Source: Coniella vitis (taxonomy: Eukaryota > Ascomycota > Sordariomycetes > Diaporthales > Schizoparmaceae). From it: DNA of 64,000 nt. Numbering within the stretch: position 1 is the stretch's first letter; each line of letters starts with the position of its first letter. The DNA lies in the NCBI GenBank assembly GCA_011317545.1, contig WUJK01000003.1, positions 806,001 through 870,000 on the forward strand, given 5' to 3'. The notes under the pieces were generated by a model. It was not told the DNA's origin. It saw nothing but the letters and a program-made list of their open reading frames with translations, and did no database searches. This document shows positions 55,055-64,000 of the stretch, one piece after another. The position numbers were made by a program, and so were the translations under genes.

Positions 55055-57540
55055 CTGATATTGCATGCACTGGTGGACGCACTGCTGTTATAAAGGAAGA
55101 CGCGATGGAATACCAGCTATTCAATATAGAAACGTTTGTGATGTTGAGTGAAATAAAATGTGGTGTTCACAAGTCACGGCCTTGGTTGAATCGATCGTGT
55201 CGCCTTTGATGGATCTGTTTTCGTGGCCTTGAAATTCTGTTCCTGGGCTTGAGTACGCCTATATGGCTTTATGTGCTTGTGAAAATGCGGGATAGAGTAG
55301 CAAGATAAGCACATCCGCGTCACAAGAAGCCAAGGTATTACTTACACGAGCATTTGCTTGGGCTGGCTGGCTGGCTGGCTGGCCATGGCTCGTCGCGTGA
55401 CTCTCTCGTCCTCGAGGTTGAAGCAACAGACCGTTGTTCCCAATGAAATAGACTGACCCGAAAGTAAAGTAAAAGGCATACTTGAGACAGGAACTACTCA
55501 TCTATCAATCCAAAACAAAGTCAGAAAGAAATGCTTGGCCATGACTCCGGGAATCGAATCCTGAGCCAAGCGTCTCCCCTTCCACCCACCCACGCTCGCC
55601 CCAGGGACCACAAGGAATCACAGGTTAATACGACGCTATATACCACTGTGACATTGTGGATTTTAATTGAAGGGATCTTGGAATGGTCTATATAGTCATG
55701 GCTTGGGCAGAGGGAGGGGCCAAGGGAGGGTGCAGGGGGGTCGGGCTAGCAGAGGAGGGATGGGTTACGAGTAGGAGGGGCGCCAGGGACTAAGGGGCGT
55801 GGAACATGTGAACGAATGCTGCTCGCGAGTCCACGATAGCATATCCTTGCTATGACCGTCCATTTATATAACGGCTTCCCTAGGGCAGCGAATGCCAAAA
55901 GATGTGGCTCTTGAGGGCAACCCGCACGACACTCAATGGGCGTTGAGCCGACGGGCAGCAGATCAAGTCTTTGCGGTTGCCCCCAAGACGCACCCATATT
56001 TTGATGAAGTACAGCATGTGGCTTTAGTCTTTTAGCCCCAGACATGATGACTGGCAGTCACGGTGGAATTTGTCTCAACGTGGCCGACGTAGCACTTGCT
56101 CACGATAGCTCAACAGCCACTTCCTGTCCGTGAATCCTTGCGTTGGTGACGTGATTCAGTATCAGGGTAAGTGAATACAAGATGAGTACTTGCCACTGAA
56201 AGGATCAGAAGTCTAAAGACCTTTAGGCTCATCTCCGAAGCAATGATAGTACCAAATACCTAGGTATGCATTATTCTATCCATGTGTCCAACCTCCATCT
56301 TCCTAGAAAGTCACACATCAGCAACTCCTCGGCATACTCAATACGAAACCTACAATAAGGCCCTTCCTTATCATCATCATTAAGCAAATTCAGCAAAAGA
56401 GTCAAGCAAAGCGTCATCTTAGATGTAAGTCCCTCCAAAAGGGCAACGGCTAGAGGGATGGACGCTTGGATCAAACTGACTCATTGCGGAGCTTAACTAG
56501 TTCACCTTCGACTATCAAGGACAAGAAACGCACCTCAGACCGAGCCTCACATGAGAGCTGAGCCACACGAGCGACCAGCGCAAGAGCCCTGCCTTCAATA
56601 CATCAGCATTTCCAGAGACCATGGGTTTCTTCAGCCGGCATCTGGGCAGTCGGTCTTCAGCACCAGCTGGCGTAGGTGTACGGCAGCATGGAGCGCAAAG
56701 TGGACCATTTCACCTATCTTTTGGTCGAGCACGCGGTCTGAAATGGCGGCGAGGACGATTCAGGAAACGCGGAAAGGCCACAATGAACGTTGCGGTACCT
56801 ACTGGGCGGCTTTAATCCCCAGGATAGCCCCCTGGATTCGATGTTGGACCTGACAATCCTACTATAGGGTTGAGAGGAAGGGCTTCGACAAGATTCAACA
56901 AGGCTTAGTGTCCGAGCACGGGTATTGGAGAATTTCGGATGATCATGGTCGCTTACACCTAGACGTGAAGGATCGTCCCCAGTCATGTGCGTAAAGGCAC
57001 AAGAGTTTTTGGTTGGGTCATTGTGAGGATGCGATATTACATTGGATCGATACCTTCACCGAGCCTAAGACGGATAGGATAGTATAGTATATTGGCAGCA
57101 ATAAACGGAATATCTTCGAATGTACAACAGCTGGTTTGAAAACCACAGAGTGTTCTTATACTGTTCATATGAAGTGCATCGATGTTTAGATGTCGGGTCA
57201 AGCCGAAGTCGAAGGGCTGAATAAGTCAGTAGACGTTGGGAAACCCAAACCCTTGTAATGCGCCACATACTTCAATCAGCCACATGACGCGGGCTGCTGG
57301 AAGGCCTGACAAGGGTGCTGGCACCGCCACATGTCAAGGCAGCTGGAAGCTGCGCGTTACGAGCTGCGTTGCTGAACGTCTCCAGGCCTGGTCTCAAGCT
57401 CTCAACAACCATCATCACCCTAAATACACTCTCTTACATTACGATCCAAACGCGACCTCCCCACTCGCTTTCTTGCAAACAACTCACTGTCTCCTCCCTT
57501 TTCACCTTTCACCACATCCAAACACAGACCGACCATCACA
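55055..57540. other. Gene-poor intergenic region
   Basis: The 2.5 kb between the surface protein and PRE10 show no convincing gene. They contain a GGCT tetranucleotide repeat (55361-55383), a tRNA-like but not foldable sequence on the minus strand (55620-55542), and TACCTAGGTA at 56257-56266. A 64-codon basic frame at 56621-56815 has no support beyond being open. From about 57400 the sequence becomes the pyrimidine/A-rich leader of PRE10. Confidence 0.55.
55361..55383. repeat. GGCT tetranucleotide repeat
   Basis: Five to six GGCT units, intergenic. Confidence 0.9.
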
Positions 57541-58604
57541 ATGGTAAGCTACAACCCAGACGTTGTTCTCGCAATGCCCCTCCGTTAGTTTCACGGGCTA
57601 ATCAGGCTCGTCCCGCAGACGTCGATAGGCACAGGCTACGATCTCGCCAACTCCATTTTCTCCCCGGACGGCCGAAACTTCCAAGTCGAGTACGCTGTCA
57701 AGGCAGTCGAGAATGGCGGCACATCAATCGGTATTCGGTGCAAAGACGGTGTTGTTCTGGCGGTCGAGAAGGTCATCACATCCAAGCTGTTGAAGGCTGG
57801 CGCAAACAAGCGGATCGCAACTGTTGACAGACATTTGGGTGTGGTAAGCTACAATGCCCGAACATGTTTCCCGGTCATGCATAGATCAGCTTGTCTACCT
57901 TCCATACAAAGTATCAACAACAGCAGGCTGACAGTCCGCGACCGCCACTCTAGGTTTATTCCGGCATGATTCCTGATGGCAGACACTTTGTCGACCGAGC
58001 GCGCGACGAAGCTCGTTCCTGGCGCGACAATTTCAAGACTCCTATCCCGACCGCCGACCTCGCTTCGCGCATGGGTGGTTACCTGCAGGCTTACACACTA
58101 TATCAGTCCGTTCGCCCCTTTGGCATCACCGCTATCGTTGGCGGCTTTGACAGCGAGCTCGAACTGCCGGTGGACGGTGAGGTTGGATCGGGTCCTTCAT
58201 GCGGTGCCGGCGGCAAGGCTCAGGACAAGAAGCATGGTGGACCATTCCTCTACATGATCGAGCCCTCGGGTATGTACTGGGGCTACTACGGCGCAGCAAC
58301 GGGTAAGGGACGACAGGCCGCTAAGGCGGAGCTGGAGAAACTAGACCTTGGTGGTGAGGGCATCACGCTCGAGCAGGCCGTCAAGGAGGCTGCAAGAATC
58401 ATCCACGAAGCGCACGATGACAACAAGGACAAGGAGTATGAGCTGGAGATGAGCTGGATCAGTGGAAAGGATGGTCCTACCAAGGGCCGTCATGAGGAGG
58501 TTCCCAAGAAGCTGATTGAGGAAGCACTACGATTAGCAAAGGAGAAGGATGACGAAGATGACGAGGAAGAGAAGAAGGACGACGACAAGATGGACGAGGA
58601 TTGA
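57541..58604 (+). CDS. PRE10: 20S proteasome subunit alpha7 (PRE10-type)
   Basis: Structural alpha-ring subunit of the 20S proteasome core, in cytosol and nucleus. Exons are 57541-57543, 57619-57843 and 57954-58604, giving 292 aa. The first coding exon consists only of the ATG; the intron follows directly (GTAAGC...CGCAG, phase 0), and translation continues as TSIGTGYDLANSIFSPDGRN. That block followed by FQVEYAVKAVENG is the proteasome alpha-subunit signature and matches the alpha7 type (yeast Pre10). Further landmarks are RPFGITAIVGGFD, LYMIEPSGMYWGYYGAATGK and GRQAAKAELEKL. A Gly-rich insertion of about 20 residues (DGEVGSGPSCGAGGKAQDKK) interrupts the usual spacing. The very acidic Lys/Asp/Glu C-terminal tail (DEDDEEEKKDDDKMDED) is typical of alpha7. 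Both introns begin with the same 11 bases. Confidence 0.96.
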
Positions 58605-59223
58605 GGTGTTTCTTTTGGGATTGAGGAGATGGCTATGCATGGGGGCGAATCGTCCGCTTTACCAACGCTTTTTGATTGGCGTTGACCATATTCTGGACTT
58701 TTGAAGGTCTACTTGCGGAACGATCGAATGCGCCCTCAGCCTCAGTTGATAGATACGCAGCACAGGCGTCTTTTATCAGCGTTTGTATCACCAGCATGAA
58801 CAATGTCGACGAATTCAAGCATGATAGAGTAATGACACATTTGCATTCGAGCTTCTTATCATCTCGTGGTTCTGGATGGACGCACTCTTGTGCGAGTACA
58901 CCAGAGTTCACTTTTGGTATTGATAATGATCTTGTAGATTCCAATCAAGACTGGTCAGAGTCTGGTCAAGGTGTAATAAGGGCGCTAGGTGGACCGCTTC
59001 GGACACCCTGGCCACAGGCTTCAGTCCTTGGTTTTGATCATCACAAGTCCACGTCAGAGAAGTCTTGAAGACGGAACACAGTGTTATAGATCGCTAGGCT
59101 ATATCGAGTAGTAGATTGCAATGCAAATTGTTGTGTAGCTCGATCAAAAGGAAACGCAAACCGGAAATTTGGATCAGTTCCAAGCGTAAGATATATGCTA
59201 TTTAATGCAAAGTGTGCCAAAAA
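58605..59223. other. Convergent spacer
   Basis: About 0.6 kb between the 3' ends of PRE10 and POL5, presumably their untranslated regions. An open frame at 58676-59068 has no protein-like features. Confidence 0.6.
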
Positions 59224-62200
59224 CTACTCGGAAGCTGAAGATGCCTTATCACCTTCATCATCTTCAGCTGTGCCATTCGCCACCAACATTGGGTGCGTTT
59301 GTATCCATTGCGTCCAATCTGAAATGATGGTCGAATATTGGAAGCCGCCCTTTGCAGCCCACTGCGTCGCAAGGCGACCATAGGCAGCCCAGATGGATTG
59401 AAAATAGCTTACATTCTTGCTCAGAATGTTGTTGATGACCAGCAGACTGGCTGTCGAAGCAGTCTTTGCGTACGCGTGCGAGCCATCCTTGTTCATCTCC
59501 TCGTGGACTGTCGCAAGCAGTGCGATCAGCTCGTCCGCGTTCGCATCAGTGTCTGGCTCTTGCGTTGCAGCCTCTCCATCGTCCGCCGCTTTGGCCTTCT
59601 TTTGCGCCTTTGCAAGCTCCGCAATGATGCCGCCAGCCTTCTTCCCCAGATCCTTCGTCTTGGTCATGCGCATCAACTGCAGCAGCGGGATCAGGATCTG
59701 GTAAACCAGCGCAGAAGTTGCCTCTTTACGCGCAAAGATGGCTAAGAGGTCAAGAGCACGGTGCTTGAAGTTGACGACTGTTTCTTTGGCGTCCCGATTC
59801 TCCTTCTTCTTGTTGCTGTTACGCATACGCAGCTTAAAGGTTGCCGAAAGCTTTTCGTCGAGCGCCATCATCTCCGAGTCACTCATGTCTGAATCCGAGT
59901 CGGAGGACTCGGCGTCTTTGTCCTTGTCCAGGCGGTGGCTGTTGAGGAGATTAGCAAGGGCGTCGTCGAGCTCCTTGTACTTTTCGTCGGGCTCTCCATC
60001 TTCACTTGCGTCCTCAGCATCTTCGTCTTCATCGTCACTTCCTTCTTGTTCTTCTTCGTCATCATTGTCTCCTTCTGCGTCTTCGCCTTCTGCCTCGGCA
60101 TCCTTCATGTCAATGAATTCAACATCAGAAGCAATATCCGAGTCATCATCATCACCGGAGCCAGTAGCGTTTTCGGCGTCCTCCATATCAGCGTCTGTGT
60201 CAAACAGCGCCTGCAAGCCCTTGGCATTTTCATCTGCAGCCAGAGTATCCGTCAAAAGTGCAAGCGCCTCAGCCGTCATGAGGCCCGTAAAACCCTCAAA
60301 GACACGCTCAGCAGTCTGCCTCATCAGCGACGAGGGCCGCGCAACCATAGCAAGCAGGATCTCAACAAGCAACACCGACACATCGGCATCGTCATCTTGT
60401 TGCTTGCTGAGGAGCTTCTCATGGCATTGCGAGAGATCACTGAGAATCTCCACAGCATCGGGCTCCTCGTTGTACAATTGCAGCACCGCAACGGCGTACA
60501 AAAGAGCCAGACCCTGGTAAGCACCACTCTTGTCACTCTTGCCCTTCTTTTTCTTTGGGTTTGTGAGCTCCTGTAGCTTTTCAAGTGCATCGAGAAGTTC
60601 CGCCTGTAACTCGTCGTCCATCTCGACGCTGCTCGAGTCGATGGACATGATGGCGCTGCAAAACTCCCCAAAGTCCTCTGGCCGCTTGACAAACTTGGCC
60701 AAGGCAGAGTTTAAGCGTTGGCGGAGGATAACCTTGGTCTTATCACTGAAGCCAGCCACAGCTTCACCGGCCTTGGGATACGCGAGCTTGGAGAATTCTT
60801 GAAGGGCGAATCCACCAACAGATCTGGTTGTGCTGCTTTCTGCGTCTCCCTCGACAGGTACAATTGTCGTCAGGCGGAATAGGTAGTCTGCAAATACCAA
60901 CAGGTGATTCTCGGGGTTTTCTCTGTGTTACAGTAGTCAGAATGCCATTGCTCCACAACTTGCATGTGCTGAAATCGAGAACTTACGCATCAGATGTGAG
61001 GACGAGCCTTCTCAAAGTCTTGATAGCTTGCAAGGCCTGCGCCGGCCGCAGGCAATGCAACAACCTGTCAATGGTCTTGCTGTTTGTCTTTTGGTCAAAG
61101 TTGTATACTCCATGCTTGCCGAGAAGCGAGTCGAGCATGATTGGAACCACTTCTGGATTGGCCTCGGCGGCACGCTCGATTGACTTGAGCGATTTGGTAG
61201 CAGCCCGATTCAGGTAGCGGTCCTTGATCGCAGCTTGGTTGATGAGGCAAATTGTAAGGTTTTGCGAGAAGATGTTTTGAACAATGTCTGGATATGATAC
61301 GCCAGCCTCGAGGAATTTCTGGAAGATCATAAAACCCGTAAACTTTTGTGGTTCTGAGGCAGTCTTGGAAAAGAAGCCTTGGTCCACGACTCTTGTCCAG
61401 AACTGCTTGAACTGGTCCGATCCCCTGTCAGACTTTGTAGCGAGGAGCTTGATATAGTGTGCCAGTATAATGTCCCACACAAAATGCAGCTGCGCTGTCC
61501 AGCCGCCCTGCTTCTGCTTCGTCGAAGAGTCCTCGCCTTGGGCTTCCTGCTTGCTGCTGTCCTTCAACACCGCCGGCAGCTCACCCAAGTACTTAGAGGA
61601 CAAAAAGTCTCGCCATGACTTGGAGGGGAACTTGATGTTCGGGAAGCGCTCCGCAAAGACTACCGTCAGCGCAACGGCCTCTGGGCCTTTAGCCCATCCA
61701 GCACCGTCGAGCTTCCGCAAGGTCTCCTCGGCAATCGCCTGGTCCATTTGGGATGCAGCTTGCAAGATAATCCAGGCACACTGTGGCTTGAGCCAGATCT
61801 TCTTCTTAGATAGCCTCAACAATAGATCCAGGATTGTATGCCAGCGCGTCACATCGTCGAACAAGACCTTGGCCCGCACAAAGCACTCTATGCCGAACAA
61901 TTGGCCAAAGTAGTGATCCCTCTCTTCCTGGCCAGCAATATTACCGACCGGCTTGGTCCTTTCTGTCAATGTCTCGAGAACAAAGTTGAAGGTCAAGCCC
62001 CTGTACCTCTGGTTGCAGAGGTCCTTGTCGCCCCATAATTGCTGCAGTATCTCGGTGATGACCACGCTGAATCCCAGCCTCGAGGCCTTCCTGCTGCTCG
62101 CCAGTCCTCTGAACAGGCGCTTTTCCAGGTGTCGATCGAGCGTCGACTCGGACACGCCGTCCCCACCAATGAGTTTGGAAATAATCACGTCGGCCGCCTG

Positions 62201-62482
62201 CAGTCGCTCGTCGCTGTCTTCGCTGCCCAGGTACTCGTAGAGGGGCGCCTCGACCGATCGGTCTTGCTCCTCGGGAAATGTAGACTTGTCGGAGAGCAGC
62301 TGCTTCTTGGAAAGCGGCTTTGCGGGTGCGCCGTTGATCTTCTTCTTTGCAGCGAAGCTGGGCGGCTTTGCGACAGGTCGGGCTTCGGTGTCAGAAGCGT
62401 CTTGGTTGGTCTTGACGCGCTTCTTGGAGGGCTCAATGGAGTTTGGGTTCTCCTTGTGGTGCTTTCTCTTTTGACGAGCCAT
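59224..62482 (-). CDS. POL5: Pol5/MYBBP1A-family nucleolar protein (DNA polymerase phi family)
   Basis: Predicted nucleolar protein required for rRNA synthesis and ribosome biogenesis; despite its name the family acts as a rDNA-associated factor, not as a replicative polymerase. Exons are 62482-60987 and 60922-59224 (intron 60986-60923, GTAAGT...ACACAG), giving 1064 aa. A basic N terminus (MARQKRKHHKENPNSIEPSK) with KKRVK-type nuclear signals is followed by alpha-helical repeat sequence: PLYEYLGSEDSDERLQAADV, LFRGLASSRKASRLGFSVVI, NQRYRGLTFNFVLETLTERT, then KLLATKSDRGSDQF and KFTGFMIFQKFLEAGVSYPD. After the intron come ENPENHLLVFADYLFRLT, a central very long Asp/Glu tract (about residues 735-835), and a C-terminal part ending GDKASSASE. 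The start is the ATG before MARQKRK; an upstream non-ATG extension in frame was rejected. Confidence 0.94.
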
Positions 62483-62850
62483 TGTGAACACTTGTCTTGG
62501 TTTGCGTTGGGAGTATTGCGATATGATTGGGACGGCCTCATGCGCAAGAGAGCGAGGCTTCGGCCAAGGCCCCAGTAAAAAGTTGAATCGAGAATTCGGG
62601 ACCGCATCGGCCAAGAGGGATTACGTAACTATGGTGTGCTCTCACACGATACCTCTACTAGCCGCTCTTGGAGTCTCTCTGCAACATTTTCGATTGACGT
62701 CTTTTGTTGTAGGTTACGTACGTTCCGGTTTGTCAATGTTATTCTGTACTTCAAGATGAACACCCGTTTCATGTGCGCTGTCCCCCATATCTACAAGGTG
62801 AATCTGAAATATTGTGGGCTAGCTTCAAGTGAAGGCGATCCCAAATGCAA
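62483..62850. other. Short spacer between P450 3' end and POL5 start
   Basis: About 370 bases that must hold the P450 3' untranslated region and the POL5 promoter. No gene seen. Confidence 0.6.
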
Positions 62851-64000
62851 CTAGTTTTCCTTGAGCCCCCATTGACATTCTGACAGTCTCGCCAGACCTT
62901 TCTCGTCCTCCTTGAGATGATTTGCAAGCCTGAAGCTGACATGAAGCGGCGGTTTGACCCAAAAAACGTATGCATTCATACCCTTCCCCCACAGCGCGGA
63001 TTCCGGCGCGAGGCTCATGTCGAAGTAATAGAAGAGGCGAGCGACTATGCAGGTCATTTCCGCATAGGCAAGGCTGGCAGATGAGAGTCAGTATTTTCAG
63101 TGCTTCAGTCATCCTCGCAAGATACACAAAGTGAGTATACATACTTCTTGCCCAAGCAGACGCGAGGGCCCAGCTGAAACGGGTGGAAGGCGTCGGTGCG
63201 GTCATCTTTGTACAGAGGATCTCCGAGCCAGCGCTCGGGAAGGAACTTTGCCGGTTCGCGGAAATGTTTTTCACTGCGAAATGTCGCATAGTGATGGACG
63301 CCGACTCTGACTCCGGGTGGGACGAGGATACCATCAATCATGGTGGGCTCGGCCGTCTTTCTCGCGAAAGGAGGGCCAACGGTAGGCGGATCCCTGCGAA
63401 GCGTTTCCTCGAGCACGGCGAACAGGAACGGGAGCTCGTCTCGAGCAGTCGACTGCATCGTAATCTCCTGGGCGTGATGGAATCGATTGCGGATCTCCTT
63501 TTGCAAGCGCTCATGAATATCTGGCCGGTGCAGGATCTCCCAAAGACACCACGTCAGTGTCGAGGCTGTAGTCTCGGACCCGGCATTTAGGAACGTTCGC
63601 GTGGTCAAGAAGATCTCGCTGTCCAACACCGCCCGATCGCCATTGTGGCGGAGGATGTAGCTGATAAAGTCCTGCCTCTCCGGCTTCTCCGTCAAGCGCT
63701 TTTTGACTTGTTCTACGACGAAGGCCTTGAATCGCACTCGAGCGTCGGAGCCTCCAGGAAGCCGCAGCCACAAACGGAACGGAATACCGAAGAGCGGGAG
63801 CCAATTACCAATCCAGTACAGCAAGAGAGCATTGCTGGATCCCATGACCCTCTCCATCCAGCTGGGAGGCTGCGTTTTTTCCAGCAAGCCAAAGGGTTTC
63901 CCGAGAGATAAGGCGCCAATAATGTCCCACGTTGTGAAATTGAGAAAGTCCGTCATGTCAGCAGTTCCAGATGTGCGCGATGCTACTTTGAGTCGATCAA
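62851..64000 (-). CDS. Cytochrome P450 monooxygenase, 5' part outside window
   Basis: Heme-thiolate monooxygenase, probably ER-anchored; only the C-terminal part of about 360 residues is visible. Exon A runs from 64000 (codon boundary 63998) to 63145, intron 63144-63074 (GTATGT...GCCAG, 71 nt), and the last exon is 63073-62851. Landmarks in order are the C-helix region MTDFLNFTTWDIIGALSLGK, the I-helix oxygen-binding motif AGSETTAST, the K-helix ExxR in LEETLRRDPP, the PERW motif in AKFLPERWLGD, and the heme-binding loop FQLGPRVCLGKN with the axial Cys. After the join NLAYAEMTCIVARLFYYFDM continues the L helix. The frame stays open and protein-like upstream of the methionine at 63956, so the gene starts beyond the window. 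It resembles the CYP58/CYP65-like fungal clans that often act in secondary metabolism, but the substrate is unknown. Confidence 0.95.

Noticed and set aside
55542..55620. Possible tRNA on the minus strand: 7-bp terminal pairing (TGATTCC/GGAGTCA) and a B-box-like GGATTCGATTCC.
   Set aside because: The T stem does not pair, the B box has an extra base, and no D-arm/A-box or normal anticodon arm can be drawn in the 79 bases. At best a decayed tRNA or tRNA-derived fragment.
56621..56815. A 64-codon Arg-rich frame (MGFFSRHLGSRSSAPAG).
   Set aside because: Short, no conserved motif, no supporting leader; could be a small gene but cannot be supported from sequence alone.
59738..60520. A 260-codon Ser-rich frame on the plus strand.
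   Set aside because: Antisense shadow of the Asp/Glu-rich tract of POL5; the Ser runs are the complement of acidic codons.
62483..62614. In-frame N-terminal extension of POL5.
   Set aside because: It lacks an ATG in the POL5 frame (only a TTG), while the ATG at 62482 precedes the basic N terminus typical of the family.

Overview
The window looks like nuclear DNA of a filamentous ascomycete (Pezizomycotina, probably Sordariomycetes; the class is inferred from general protein character and not tested). The evidence is short GT-AG introns (mostly 60-110 nt) with CTGAC/CTAAC-like branch sites, a Zn2Cys6 regulator, a cytochrome b5-fusion sphingolipid desaturase, a 2EXR-domain protein, a fungal cytochrome P450, and long intergenic regions rich in simple repeats. 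I model 19 protein-coding genes (17 complete, two running off the window edges), about 28 kb of coding sequence or roughly 44% of the window. No convincing tRNA, rRNA, CRISPR array or intact transposon was seen.

Left part (1-24 kb): a Zn2Cys6 transcription factor (minus, cut at base 1) is divergent from a sphingolipid delta-8 desaturase (plus). After 8.7 kb with no recognisable gene comes a large PX-PH-RhoGAP protein of the Bem3 type (plus), then a small proline/serine-rich protein (minus). Bases 23.7-27.3 kb are a second gene-poor stretch, in part A/T-rich.

Middle (27-46 kb): a secreted serine carboxypeptidase (minus, five exons) is divergent from a thioredoxin-PITH protein (plus). These are followed by a 2EXR protein, an MFS transporter, a J-domain protein (minus), an unrecognised 247-aa protein, and an ER J-domain protein of the Erj5 type (minus).

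Right part (46-64 kb): a PRA1/Yip3-family membrane protein with a tightly packed downstream Ser-rich nuclear-type protein, a one-TM unknown protein (minus), saccharopine dehydrogenase LYS1 (plus, with a perfect Gcn4/CPC1 site in its promoter), a Cys-rich one-TM surface protein, 20S proteasome alpha7 (PRE10 type), the nucleolar Pol5/MYBBP1A homologue (minus), and the C-terminal two-thirds of a P450 (minus, cut at base 64000).

This is mostly ordinary housekeeping gene content without an operon-like or cluster-like theme. The P450 at the right edge could belong to a metabolic cluster outside the window, but nothing here shows that. The most distinctive unexplained signal is a family of short palindromic words (TACATAGTA/TACTATGTA and TACCTAGGTA) that recur far above chance and lie only between genes. 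Other points worth a second look are two stop-free introns whose length is a multiple of three, an intron placed directly after a start codon, an unresolved 5' end just behind PRA1, and candidate Gcn4 and GATA sites next to the genes they would be expected to control.
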